This document shows positions 46,901 through 61,900 of a stretch of 64,000 nucleotides of DNA, piece by piece. The DNA comes from Lytechinus pictus (Eukaryota; Echinodermata; Echinoidea; Temnopleuroida; Toxopneustidae), in NCBI RefSeq assembly GCF_037042905.1, contig NC_087254.1, positions 23,103,103 through 23,167,102 of the forward strand, written 5' to 3'. A program made the translations under genes and the position numbers. The notes under the pieces are model-generated. The model worked only from the letters and a program-made list of their open reading frames with translations. It searched no databases and had not been told where the DNA came from. Position 1 is the first letter of the stretch; each line of letters starts with the position of its first letter.

Positions 46901-49900
46901 AGTGCTGATATCGGTAAGAAAATTTTCTGTCGATATATCGCTAAAAACATCTTACCGATATCGACAACTGTCGACAAAAGAACATTTTATTAAGAGGTTG
47001 ACAGTTTTTTTTATAATGTTACATAGAAAATCAATACGCGTTGCATTGATTAGCGATGCACAGTACTCACGCCGGTCAAAATTTGTATCTGCCACTGTAC
47101 CAACAACGCTTTAAAATCTGCATTCATCGAATCTAAACAAGTACATAATTGTAAAAAGCATATTTAGCATGAATACATCCTCACCTTTCACATTATTAGC
47201 ATTATTTTAGGGTTGGATGAAATTCAATCAATAATTTGGGGGCTTTTTGGATGTTGTGAGCAGTCAACGACTTTCGCCTTATCCACCATTTTGAATTTCG
47301 TGCTGTTACATCTTCGAATGAAGAGGGCAGCAACACACGGCCGTGTTGCTTAGATTTGGTACTTGTTTTGGTCACTAAATTGAGCTTGTGCTTATGAATG
47401 TTTTTGATATGATCATGGAGTCGAGGGCAGTCACGATGTTTGGATTGTCATGATTGTAGCGAAGTGAGATCTTGTTTTGTGGCTAGTAAGTAGTATTCGT
47501 ATTTTGTTGAGATTGTGGAGTGATTTCTGTTGCTGTTTTGTGCATTTTGAGGAAAAAATATGTTGTCTGTGATTTTCTGTTTGAAAAGCCACTTTCTGTT
47601 TCAAAAGGCCGTTTCCATGAATTATGTCTGTTTTCCGCGATCACGGAAAATCACTGTCCCTACATCGTAGCGGGTATTATCGACAATGAGAGAAAGGTTA
47701 TCGATAATCGCTAAGCAGCAAAAACATGCATTTGTCGACAGGACTATAGGTTATCGATAACAGCACTAATATACACAGAATTTTTTTATTGACCAAGTTC
47801 TGATGGTTGTAGTGATGGTGAGGATGACGTTGATGGCAAAGGTGATGATGATGATGATGATGAAGATGATGATGATGATTATAATAATGTAGTAATAGTG
47901 ATTTCAGATTTCAGTATCCATCACATTTTTATCTGCTTTTTAATGTAGATACTCCTGTATTAAAAGAGCATACAAGATACAGTGTATGCACAAAAATCTC
48001 TTATTTTCACCTGTACATAATACTTTTCTACATGGACTCAACGAGGGAGGTCAAAGTATGAATGCCTTAAATAGAGTACAGCTTATGCCTTTACACTGAG
48101 GGTGTGATGGGAAACATGTCTGTGTGTTATGTAATGTTTACGTAATTGGGTGATCACTTGTGACATACTTGCTCTATTCAACACAATATTTGCTTCCAAG
48201 GAATCTGCAGTATTCACTGGCATACATGTACAGTGTACATCAGGGTGATTTCACCCTTGATATATATAGAAAATCCACATTCACTGCACTTTTAAAACTT
48301 ATCCAATGATGTAGATTTAGGCAGTAGATTGTGAAAAGTAACCCCTGAAAAAAGAAAATTGCCTGGTATACATGATTGAGAACTTGAGGTAGTTGTTTGT
48401 TTGTGTTTTAATTTCTTGGTATGACCTAGTAGCCCAGGGGGGGGGGGGCCACTTCCATTGACGATTGGATACCATGCGCGACCATGGGGTCTCGAAAAGC
48501 ACCCTAAACACGTATTTTCCATATTCTGAAAATGCACCCCTTAACCAGTATTGGCTTGTGAAACCCTACCCTTAAAGGGGAATCCAGCCTTGGCCATAAA
48601 ATGTTGTGTTGGGAAGGAGAAAAATAAATTAAACAGAATGGTGAAAGTTTGAAATAAATCGGACAAACAATAAGAAAGATATAGCTGCTTTAAAATTGAG
48701 ATCACTAATACTATGTAGATTTCAAATTGGCAACTGGGTAAGTAAATTATGACAAGGGGCAAGGACAACTTTCCCATAGGCCATGTACTTTATTATCAGG
48801 GATTTGTGGTTTTATCCTAAGTCCCCATTCCCCTGGGGCAGTAATCTAAATATAACCCAGGTAGTACATTGTTTTATGTCCTCATGAAATAAAATTATGA
48901 TTTGAAATAAAACTTTTGGGAAAAATGACATTTTAGCCATAATATGTATTGGAGTACATGGAAGAGTAGTCCTTGCCTAGTTACATCACTGTGACATCCC
49001 ATATGCGACCAATTTGAAGTCTCCATGGGTATAGTGATTACTAATATTTACAACTTTTATAAATTCATAACTTTCTTGTTGTTTGTCCAATATTGTTTAA
49101 ACTTTCACCTATCAACTTGTCTGATTTTTCTTTTCCTTCTAAAAACAAGTTTTTATTTGGGTTGGATTCCCCTTTAACAGGTATTGGAAACAAAACGATA
49201 TATATTGGCAAGTATTCCCAAGAGTTGAACCCCTAAACAAGTACCGCGATATTTCAATAAAATGTCACGGACGTCGATCGTCGGTTTTACCTTTACCTTT
49301 ACATAGGGTTTAGTACATGTAGTACAGCCCAACCTCCCACACCTCGCGCAAATCGTACTCTAAACACGTAGTGTTGACTTTTGGGGCAAAAAGTACATCC
49401 TTTATAAAACATTTTAGTCTTAAATTTTTATACCCTCGCAAATTTGACCCTAAACACGTATCTTTCCTATTGAAAATAGATACTCTTTTTTCATTATTTT
49501 AGTGTTTTTGACACCCTTATTACGTTACGTACGTAACGTGCCCTATCTTGAAAAAGACATCCTTTTTACATGTTTTTTTGGTCGCGCATGGTATCCACTC
49601 GTCAATGTAGGTGGCCCCCCCCCCCCCTGGGCCTAGTAGAAGTTTTGCATTGTGAATGATGGTTATTATCACCTTTTTTTACTTACATGTATATCACTGA
49701 AGGTTCATCTGATTGGTGTGAAGATGAAATTCCATGTTTGTTTAAATTATTTTTTCTTTTACACCTTTCTACTTCATTGATAGATATGCTGATTGGTGTG
49801 AAAAATGTAAATTTTAAAGTCATTTTGTGTGTGCCTATTTTCACCTTTCTACTTTATTGATGTGCTAGATTCATGTATACTGTTGATATTTTGGTTGAAT

Positions 49901-52900
49901 GTTTGAATCTGATTTTTATTTTTTCTGAAACTGAAACTCAACATATGTCAAGTACTGTAACCATGAAAAGAATGTCTTATAAAATTTTAGAATCATACAT
50001 TATTGGATGTAAAATATATATATCAAAGGTGTGTTGATATTTAAAAAATGTCTGGAACAGAAAATTAATCTGGAGGAACACCCTTTTCCACAATTTACTG
50101 ATGCAGAAAGACCGTAAAATTTAACTGAAAAAAGGGTAATTAAAGGCCTACATGTATAGCTGTATTTAACATCAAGGATCCTGTTGTATTCTCTTCTGTG
50201 GACATACATTACATGTATGCCACTCCTATGTATTTGAAGTCTAAATTTTCACATTTTCTTTCATGTCATTTATGGAAGCAATTATATATGACAAAGAATA
50301 ACATCAAGACATTCCAAAATACACATGTTTGCATTAAAGGTCAAGTCTACCCCAGAAAATTGTTGATTTGTATCGATAGAGAAAAATCAAAGAAACATAA
50401 CGCTGCAAATTTCATCGAAATCGGATGTAAAATAAGAAAGTTATGACATTTTTAAGTTTCGCTTATTTTTCACAAAACAGTTCAATGCGCAACTCAGCGA
50501 TATGCAAATGAGAGAGTTGATGATGTCCATCACTCACTATTTCTTTTGTTTTATATTGTTTGAATAATACAATATTTCAATTTTTACAGATTTGACAATA
50601 AGGACCAACTTAACTTAACCATAAACTGTTAAAATAATGGTAATTGCACATGTTCAGGGAGAAATAAAACTTTGTTTCACTTGACAAGGAGGAGAAAATT
50701 AGAATATTTCATATTTCATATAATAAAATACAAAAGAAATAGTGAGTGGGCGACGTCATCAGTCTGCCAATTTGCACATCGACCAGGGTGTGCATACAAC
50801 TGTTTTGTGAAATTAAGCAAAACTTTAAAATGTCATAACTTTCTTATTTTACATCCGATTTTGATGAAATTTTAAGTTTTTTGCTTGTTGGATTTTTCTC
50901 CTTTTGTTCAAATAAATTTTTTGTTGAGGTGGACTTGTCCTTTAAATAATATGGACAAGACACCATTGGCATAGGCTATCTTTAGCGATGTCATGTGAAG
51001 ATTAAACGGTAAAGTGTTTACACTACTCACTTAACACATGCATATTTATTTGCAGGAGAAAATCCACCTCAATGCATATCATGTAATTGTACACTTACAG
51101 TTAAACACATCCTCATTGAATGTGCTGATTTTGCACATATTCGTACTAACTTTTATGATGTTCCTGACCTTAAGACATTATTTAGAGATATTTAACGATT
51201 ATGTATTGTAAATTTCCTAAAGGAGATCAATCTTTTTATTAGATTTTAGGTGGGAAACTGTTCGAATCCCAATCACAACAGGTATACCCTTGGGCGAGGT
51301 ATTTTATTCCAATTGTCTAGTCTTTCGGAGGAGTCTCTAAGCCGTCGGTCCCGTGTAAAGGAGAGTCACACCATTTGCACGTTAAAAAACCTACTCCTAT
51401 TTTCGTAAAGAGTAGGGAAGTTATCCCGGGGAAGTAGTTAACGTATTAATTTATTAATGATAATTACTAATTTATAATCCTGTTCCTTTGTAAAGTTGCA
51501 TTAGGGTAATTTGTACTGTATTATAGTAACCTTTCCAGATTAACTGTCCGACACTTATATGACACGCATGTGTTGATAGTGTCGTTAATTTTTTATCAAT
51601 CAATCAATCAATCAAATATTATCCCTTGCGCTCGAGGTCAATTTTGTGTGCACCGGCCTGTATATGCTTAACATCGTGTATATGAATTTGCCTGATCACT
51701 TTGACCAGCAAAAAATTTCAATACCATTTCAGAGGAAAGTTTGGGGTATTTAAAGGGGTTTCTGAATTAGCAATTATTCATTTATGTTGTATTAAACTTA
51801 CATGAAAATTCATTTTAATTCATTTTTTCAGTACATAATTCTTCCGAAGTAAAAATTTTCACCATAAAACAACTTTCATTTGAGAATTTGTATGATGTTG
51901 CCAGGCTGGATACTGCCGAGTATGATAAAGCTTAGGATCCATAATTTAGATTATCAGACAGGATTTTGGAAAGAAATAGTTATTTTCTGAATACTAGCCA
52001 TTTCAAACATTTTGATTTCCATCTTACTTGAAGTGTAATTTCTAGGTACTCTATAAAATGTGTTTAATTTCTTTAAAAGCATTACAGACATATTATCACC
52101 ATTTTGTTACAGACATTACAGTTCATTTGTAGCACAGATTTGTATACTGCAATATTGAAATCCAGCATAAACAGCTGCTTTGATCCTTAAATATATGAAA
52201 ATAGTATGATTTGAACAGATAAAAAAATCAGAAAAACAAAACACTGAAAATTTGATCGAATCGGACAAGGAATAACAAACTGTTAAAGATTTTCATTATT
52301 CCGGTGAAACAGTTCGAGGCATGTCTTCATGAATTTTCAATGAGCAAACCAATGATGTCATATTCCCTTGTTCTTTTGTATTTTATTGTTAAGTTCTAAA
52401 AGAAAATGATGAATAGAAATTTAAAAAACTGCGGACTTTGGGACATTTTTGCACTTTAAGATTTCCCTTTGCGAACATGATGGAAGATTTTATGTGTACC
52501 AGAACTTGTTTTGGGAAATTAAACTGTTTTTATGGCACTTCCATGTAATTTGAAATTTTTGTTTAAACTGTGTTTGTATAAAATTAGGTTTATTCAAATC
52601 TTTCCTCCAAGAACTTAAAAAAATGGGATTGACAACTAATTTTGATAGTGCATTAGATATTCATCGCTGCACCTTATTTAATTATAAGGGGGATATATCA
52701 TTCACAGATGTATGACAAAATGAAACAATTATGATTTCATGTAATTAAATTTAAGAAAAAGCCCATCTAGTGAATATTTATGAGGATGTGCGTATAACTG
52801 TTTTCACAAAAGATTGATAAACTTTAAAATTCATAACTTTATTTGTTATCAGATTTTCATGAAATTTTCAGCATCTTGCTCTGTGAATTTTACTCGCTTT

Positions 52901-55900
52901 ATTTAGATATAAATATTTTCATCTCAGAATTGATTTAGTTACATAGTATTAAAAAAAGATATATCATTGGCTCTCATTTCATTACATAGTATTAAAAAAA
53001 AGATATATCATAATACCAATATTATTATGTCTTATTAGGCCTACATGAAGGCTCTCATAAATTTCAAAGTTATATGGTTCTAGAGCAAGAATGGCATTGA
53101 GTAGACCTACATGTATATCACTTGACCTTCTACTGAATGACAGAGAGACAATGACAACACAAATAAGAAAACCTTGCATTGTAATATTGCAATTGAAGTC
53201 ACAATACAGTGAAAGTAGATTTGGCCAGTATTATTATCCTGTACCTGTACATCATATGATAGGAATTAGGCATGGAGGGTTTTAGATTTTATGAGAGAAG
53301 TAGAAATTATTTATAATTATGGAGAATTCATTGTGTCGATTCAAAACATGATTCATCGGGGGATTTATTTATACATGATGTGCAGTAGGATATTTCAAAA
53401 AGCTTCTGGGATATGTTTAAATTATAAACATGTACTCAACAAATGAATGGAGGATGATGATAATGATATCAGCAACAGAAAATATGATAATGATGAGAAT
53501 TATGATTTTGATGATGATGATTTTTTAATTATGAAAATCACATCAGGGAGATCATTTCATGAAATGACTGTTAGATCATGGACATGGTTAGATCCCACTT
53601 GAAGTCTGGTTTGTCCATTCCATAGGCAGTCAGACACAGGTGCTTGTCAGTCATTGAAAATGAAAAAATATGTATAGCACAAATTTATGTTCTAGAAATG
53701 CTCTTCATTGTGAACTCTCCCTTATAACAGACAACTTTTTGTTCTTGTTGATTGTTTAGTATTATCTATAACATTTCCATGTTTGAAATACCTCTTACTT
53801 ACACCTGTGCTTTGTGATGTAAAAAAGAGTATTGATCGAGGTTATTTTGTTTTGTATATCTTCTTTCACACTATGAATTGCATTTATTGGAGCTAAGTAT
53901 TTGTCTAAGGACTTTGAAGGACTTATACAAGTCACACCTATAGAAACCACTGAGTGCATGCAGTTAAACAGACTTTGAGACTCCTTGCCCAGAGAATAAA
54001 ATAAGCAAGAATTATTTTATACAATTTATGATGCCCTATACAATTAAATATTTACATTGTCCATTTGCAATATATATGTACGGTAAGTTGGTAAAACCAA
54101 GAAGATTCTATGACTGGAGTTCCAACAGGCAACAAATGTATTCAAGCAGCTGTTCATTTCTAAAGAAGCACAAAAGAAAGAACGGCAATAAGGACCTTTT
54201 TGATGTCCGCCTTCGAAGCCGCCAGTTTCAATGAAGAAATCTGAGGGGTGAAATTTTACGAATATTCATTTGTATCAATTTTTCATGTTTCATTAATTCA
54301 TTAATAAACAAACTGAAATTTGAATGCACGACAAAACATCAATAACCAAGCACTATTACGACGAGATATTTGCCCATATTATATCAATTAACCTTTAATA
54401 AGTGAAAAAAGAAAGAATTTGACCGTTACTGAAACCAGATTTTAACACTTTTCCAACCATTTGCGGTGTTTCATAAATTAATTTGAGTCATATTTCAGGA
54501 CATATTGCACAGTTTATTTTCGCATGCCTCCGAATTATGTACTACACATATAACCAGACCAAGATGCGGCGAAAAAGTAATTATCATCACAAAAGCTTAT
54601 TTCCATTTATGTATGACCTATAGCTGAGGAGTCATGCGGGAATCATTTGTCTACACAATTGCAAGAGATGTTGAGCAAAGTGCATGCCTGACATACTTTC
54701 TGCTGGCGGCTTTTAACCTTGTTCAAAGAGATTTTATTTGCTGTTACTACCAACCTCGTAGCCAGGATTTCATTTTAGAGGGGGCGGTAAATGCACGCAA
54801 AGTGTGCCAACGCTTACAGAGCGCGCGAAGCGCGCTCCCTAGGGGGTGGGTGCAGGGAGGGGGAGTTTCCCCCTCCCGCGCGAAGCTTTTGGTGTTTCAT
54901 AAATTAAAATGAAAAGGAGTCGTCTCTCTTGTCTCTAGTATCTATATCAGCTCCAATTCAGTTGACTATATTGTGATTTTGAACCTGGTTTTCAAAAAAG
55001 ATTGTGAACGCACAAAAAAGGAATACAATGGAGGAAATTAAAATGATAATATTCCCGCGCGAAGTGCGGAAGCTAAAGCGTTTTATCAATTTTTTGCCAT
55101 GAAAAGGGTCCCGAGAAAAGGATATTCTCAAACATATATTGAATACTTCCCTTGGAAAGATCAGATTTTATTACAAACAATTTAGCGACAGTGCATATCT
55201 TTAACTCGCAAAACAGAGGAGAAGAAGAGTATATGCCAGGAGGAAGATATTCCTCCCCGCGCAGAGCAACGAAACTCTGAAATTTCAAAGGGCGGATGTT
55301 TCATCAAAATAATGCAGATATCTCCAATACCCCATCGGCTCTAATTCAATTAATTTTCTAAGATTATTGAACTTCATTAAAAGGAAAATAGTGCGCAAAA
55401 AGTTGAAACTTCTGTGATTTATTGAAATTATATAATAATAATAATAATAATAGCGGTATATTTACCCAGGGTAGCCGCTTCAGTTCCGAAAACTGTTCTC
55501 CCAGCGGGCCCTGCTATTATTAAAAAGGATGCCTAATTTCTTTGACTTATCCTGAAGCGCTTCATTTTGAATTATAAAGAAACTTAAGAGTCATTCAAAA
55601 TTTCAAACTGAGGGCGAAAAACAGGACAGGAGATGAATGTACAGGGAAATGACATGAAGTTGAATAGAATTTGATAAAAAATATTGTGCTTTTTTATTTA
55701 ATACCCTTATACGATACAAATTTTATACCTTCCTCTTTTTGGATTAGGAACCTGTTTGCCCCAAAAATTATGGTTGTTTAGTAATGAGCTGAAAAGCGGG
55801 AGAAGTTGACTTTATGGAGGTGACGGCAGAAATTGATATAAAGATTTTACCCGCCCGGAGCCGACCCGACCAGAAGTTGCGCGATCAATTTAAAAAAAAA

Positions 55901-58900
55901 GATAACTTCATATACTTCGGCCTAACCTTACTCTAATTCCATGCCCTAATGTATACATTTGAACTTTAACTGGCAATAAACACATATAGCTGAGGTAAAA
56001 AAACAGGGTTAGAGAAAGGGTGGGGGAAACAATGGAGATCTTCAATATTTTCATTTAACCGCGCGCAGCGCGGAAGCAAAATTCATAATCATAAATTTAG
56101 AGCAAGAGTGAAGGAGTTTCTCTTTTGAGAAAAAAAAAGAAAAAAAAACCCACAAAGCTACCTTTCTTCCCTTTCCTCCCTTCCCTTTTCCTTTTCTCCT
56201 CTCTTTTTTCCCTTCCTTTTTTTCTTTTTGGGGACGTTTTGGGGGGGGCGACCGCCCCCACCGCCCCCCCTGGCTACGCGCCTGGTTACTCCATTTCATT
56301 TGAAACCTTGGTAAAACCACAGACTTACAAAGTAGTAGGTCCATGGTAAAATTTAATATTCATTCATTCATGAAGTAGTATTAAAAAGGAAATATATGGA
56401 AATTTGTAATACACAGTATGAGAGTGAGTGGCATCACAAAATTGAACTTTACTAATTATAGCAAGTTAAGAATTGAAAAAAAAGATAATCATTAAAAAGT
56501 CTATAGTTACTGTGTAGGCTGAGATTAAAGTTCAACACTTGTGACATGGTGTTTTGGCAATTTTTATTGCACTGATCGTTTTCGCAAGATGAATTATTTA
56601 CTTTTAGTGGGCCAAACTGTCTGTTTAATGCACGTTGAATAAACATTCCGGACACCAATAACCTATTTCCTCTATAATGTGATCCATTGTTCTTGGGGGA
56701 TTTATGTTAGTTGAGAGGTCCCTCTTGAAAACAACAGATGAATGATATTATGTTACTAGGATTTCTGATCGCGTCATGACATACACTGTACGGGTAGTCA
56801 TAAATGCATTCATTTTTTGTAGCTTTTAGTTACCCCCACAATATGCCTATAATAATCAATCAGTAAATATAGTCCAGCTTATTTCAACTTGTAATATGCT
56901 AATATTGTAACACGTAAAGGTAAATGCTAGTTTTGGTAACGACATCAAAATGAGTTCGTACAGAATCCAATGAAATGACCACCAAAGTGTCTGTTTGTAT
57001 AAATAAAACGCATGTGCCAAAGGATTCTGGAAGAAATTGTGTAATTGCTGAGAAATCAGCAAATAAACACAGGATTCGGGTAGAGCGTCGGGCCCGACGC
57101 TCAAAGCAATAATTATACACTGTCCCACGTGCGCTTATCTGTGTTGGGGAAGTTCAGTCTGAACATTTTTCAGCGTAGATTTCAAGATTTCACAAAGTTC
57201 AGTTTATGTAACTGTACCAGATCTAGATCCTCGATGATATACTGACAATTAAGCCTGGTTCTTACAGACTTTCTCATGAAATCAGTGTTTACTGCAACTA
57301 CTGGAATTTCTCTTTAATGCTTGCTGCCAATCTTTCTGGTATTCAAGTGAAATTTTGATGAAAACAAAATTGGTTGGTTGAGAGTAAATATTGATTATCT
57401 TCATTTTTATTCAGAATTGAAATTTATAACTTAAAGTACAAGGTTTGATTTATCAAAAATGAGTAACTTGGGCCTGTTGCATTTAAAAGAAAAATTCTGA
57501 CAATTTTTGCCACTGTGTCAATGGCATAATTTTGTATGGCAGTGAGAGTTTTTGTTTATTTACTAGAGTTTTTTTAATGGTAAATTAGCTTTATGCATCA
57601 GGACCTTGGTTTCCAGTTATATATAAAGGTAATTAAAATAGAATACATGTAGTTTATGTTGTAACCAAGGGTCCTATTCTTATTTGAAATATTCATTGGA
57701 TAAAATTAAATTCAAAAAATAAAAAAAAAGTTAGTATTAAGTGCATAATGTACATAAAGATATTTCATTCTGATTTATAGTTATTGCATTTTATATTTCA
57801 TTATTTATTTCTTACTTTATATCTTTTTATTTTTGACTTATTCTATATTCCAGTTGGTGACAGGGGATGATAGCTTAGCTATGCCTGATGTGAACATTCG
57901 CATGTTCCCCAAGGGCCAATATGACTATTCCGTGGACTCTTTACGTATCACCGTGTCGGTCTATATCGTCCTGGCGTATATGCCTTTCACGGCAGTCCTC
58001 CTTACCACGCTGGTCGTTGAAAAAGAACGCAAGATCAAGGAGGTGATGAATATAATGGGACTCAATAATACAACTTTCTGGTGAGTACATTGGAGAGGGG
58101 AGAGGGTGCGGATGGGAGGGGGGGGGGGTAGTACAAAGGGAAAAGTGGATTACAGAATAGAAAGTGGAAGAGGATGATGCGGAGGAAATACATGTAGGAG
58201 GGAGAGAAGGAGGTGAGTTCTGAAAGCTTCTAGTGTTAAAAAGTGAAATAGAAAGAAAAATAGGATGAGAAGATGGAAAATAGAGGGCAGGAAGAAGAAG
58301 GGGGGGGGGGGGAGTAAAATATGATGAAGGGATTAGGGGATTTGGGAGTACTGAGAACTTCTATTGTAAAAAGTGAATAGGTGGAGGTGATGGAGATAGA
58401 CAAGAGGAGCAAGTGGAGGAGAAAGAAAGGGTGAAGGGATGTTGGAGAAAGTGAAATGGAGAAGAAGTGGAAAAAAAATTAAAAGAATAGGGGGAAGTGA
58501 AAGGATGAAACGGAGGAAGTAAAGTATGAGGGAGAGAAGGAAGGGAGTACTGAGAACTTCTATTGTGAAAAGTGAATAGAGTAGGATGATGAGATGGAAG
58601 ATCGAGGCAAGGAATATTAGGGAGTGGAGGAGGAAGTGGTGGAGGAGGAGAGATGGGGAGGGGGGTAAGGGAGGTATTGGAGAGGGAGAAGAATTGGGGG
58701 AAAAGGATAGGATAAAGCGGGACAAGATGAAATTATAGAAGTATGGTAGGATGAAGAGAAGGATGAATAAGAGGTATAGAGAGAGGAGCAGGAAGATTGA
58801 ATTTAGTGCATTTGAGATTATCAGAATATGCATGGTAAATTCTTTTTAATTTTTTCTTCCTTTTGTAGGTTATCATGGATTATTATCTATATCGGCATTG

Positions 58901-61900
58901 TCCTCATTGTTGCTATACTCATCGCAGGTTTCAGCAAAGCTATAACGTTATTGCCTGATGGGAATTTCTTCCTGATTTTTCTTGGGCTCTTCTTTTATGG
59001 CCTCTCAGGTAAGAGCAGTGTCATCATTCATCAATCTCTTAATCAATTTAAAGCTATACTAAAAATGTAGTTGCAGCGAGCAATGATTTCATGAGAAGGT
59101 CTTAAAAATTATGGTTAATTGCCTCAAAATTGTCACAGATCTAGATCAGTGGCCCGTTGCATAAAAGATTTGCAACTGTTGTAACTTTGCCATTATATCA
59201 ACTACCATGGTAACCTTGATTGTGATTGGCTGCTGAGCTCTGTTACCATGGTAGTTGCCATAATGGCAAAGTTACAACAGTTGCAAGTCCTTTTTGAAAC
59301 AGGCCCCTGGTATATTTACTTAATGCCAAATGTGTAAAAAAAAAGAATCATAAAATTTATACCGAGCGACAATGACAATTGATCACCAACAAAGATTAGC
59401 ATTTGTGGGACAATATATTATTATTGTTTAAGAGAAGTCCCAGAAAGAATTGGCACGATTTTTAATGAAACCATACAATCAGTAGAATTGTAATATGATT
59501 GGATTCTGTACCAACTCACTTTGAGATCAATACTTAAACTGGCATTTATATATTTCAGACATTTCTCAAAACTCAACATTGAAGTCAGAAAATTTCCCCT
59601 TTCTAATAGATTTAAGTTGGTCTATATAGAGGTGCACTTCTTTGTATATAAATTTCTTTTATTTTCTAACTATTTCTGATATCATTGCGCTCTTTCAAGC
59701 AGTGAGTTTTGAGGATGTGTTTTAAAAAGATTGGCTCTTAAATTCCTAGTTGTGTGCAGTATATTACGCATCACTGCATTGATCAGATTATGCTTCAGTG
59801 GGTGCAGGTTATTGTGTAGTCATCAATGAGGCAGCGTGTGAAATACCACAGGCAGTTAAGCTCTTTGGTATGAAAGATTAACATTTAACCCTTTGTGGGA
59901 CACATTCCCTGATATATTACTGAATACTTGTTTTGCTCCCAAAACTTTTTTTTAAGACTCAGACCGGACCCAAAAGTGAAATTGACACATCATATATCAA
60001 CTGATAGTTTATAAACTATTAAGCACAACAATGCAAGCTTTATGCATTTTGTCACTTAGAGTATTTTGCCAAAGAAAAGCTCCAATTATCTGGCTTGGAA
60101 AATATATGTAGGCTTTCTTGTGCTTTTCACCTAATCTAATTCGTAATATGGAAATTAAAAAAAATTAATATGGCTATGCAAAAACCAATGGAATTACTAC
60201 TACCCTCCTGACACAGTGTCATATCACATATTTCAGGCTGTTAAGGAGCTCAATAATGCCTATTGAAACCTGTTAATTTTAGGTTTTTCTTTAGGTTTTT
60301 CAAAATACTAATCTCTCAAGTGGTGAATATGCATAAAACATACATTGTTGTACTATATATAGCTTATGTATTTCCCATTTATATATCATTGGTATCACTC
60401 AATTTTCCATCCCACAGTGGTGACTATGTCCTTCATGTTCTCACCGCTGTTTGATAAGGCCACCACTGCAGGAGGTGCCGGAAGCTTCTTCATCATGATC
60501 TTTGTGATACCCTACATCCCTCTAGCACTCCTAGGCCCTGAGACAGTCCCAGTGGCCTTACTCTGGGTCCTGTGTCTCTTCTCTCCTACTGCAATAGCTT
60601 TCTTCATGGACAGGGTAAGTACATCCCTCTGGTGCTCCTAGGTACAGAGACAGTCCCTATGGCCCTACTCTGGGTCCTGTGTCTCTTCTCTCCTACTGCA
60701 ATAGCTTTCTTCATGGACAGGGTAAGTACATCCCTCTGATGCTCCTAGGCACAGAGACAGTCCCAGTGGTCCTACTCTGGGTCATGTGTCTCTTCTCTCC
60801 TACTGCAAAAGCTATCTTCAAGGACAGGGTAGGTACATCCCTCTGATGCTCCTAGGCACAGAGACAGTCCCTGTGGCCCTACTCTGGGTCCTGTGTCTCT
60901 TTCTCTCCTACTGCAAAAGCTATCTTCAAGGACAGGGTAAGTACATCCCTCGGGTGCTCCTAGGTACAGAGACAGTCCCTATGGCCCTACTTTGGGTCCC
61001 GTGTCTCTTCTCTCCTACTGCAATAGCTTTCTTCATGGACAGGGTAAGTACATCCCTCTAGCACTCCTAGGCCTTGAGACAGTCCCAGTGGCCCTACTCT
61101 GGGTCCTGTGTCTCTTCTCTCCTACTGCAATAGCTTTCTTCAGACAGGGTAAGTAAATCCCTCTGATGCTCCTAGGCCCTGAGACAGTCCCAGTGGCCCT
61201 ACTCTGGGTCATGTGTCTCTTCTCTCCTACTGCAATAACTTTCTTCATGGACAAGGTAAGTAAATCCCTCCAGCGCTCCTAGGCCCTGAGACGGTCCCAG
61301 TGGCCCTACTCTGGGTCCTGTGTCTCTTCTCTCCTACTGCAATAGCTTTCTTCATGGACAGGGTAAGTACATCCCTCTGATGCTCCCAGGCCCTGAGACT
61401 GTCCTTGTCCTTACTATGAGTCCTATTTCTCTTCTCTCCCACTTCTTCATGGAGAACGAAAGTCGAGATTCTCATAATCATATAATGATGAAGTGGTCCT
61501 GCTTTTGTAATATAATCAGAGGGTTGTGCATGTTTGTTCAAGTTCAACCTGGACATATTGTCCTTTGGTAAGACATCAGTCTTCAATTTGCCACTATCCA
61601 CTCAGTATTTGAATGAGTACCAAGTATGATACAAAATACATGGTCGTACATTAACAGTTTGAGCTTGGAAGTTTTTGCTGGAATGCTGCACAATATGATG
61701 GCAAGCCTGGGGTAATAAGTGTTGACAGATATCACCTTGATACATTAAGTGCTACATGTATATGATATATTTCTGTACAGGGAATAATTTTCCTAGTTTC
61801 GCATCGCAATTTGCTCCACATTTTTGAAAGACTGCTATGCATAAAGTCTCTTGTATAGCATATTTTTACATAGGACTGTACATTACTTAGTTGAGAGCTT

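Noticed and set aside
58333..58833. 166-codon minus-strand open frame rich in Leu, Pro and Ser
   Set aside because: A composition effect of the purine-rich intron.
60786..61601. several open frames on both strands over the 107-base array
   Set aside because: They are shifted readings of the repeated exon end; unit length is not a multiple of 3, so no extended protein repeat is possible.
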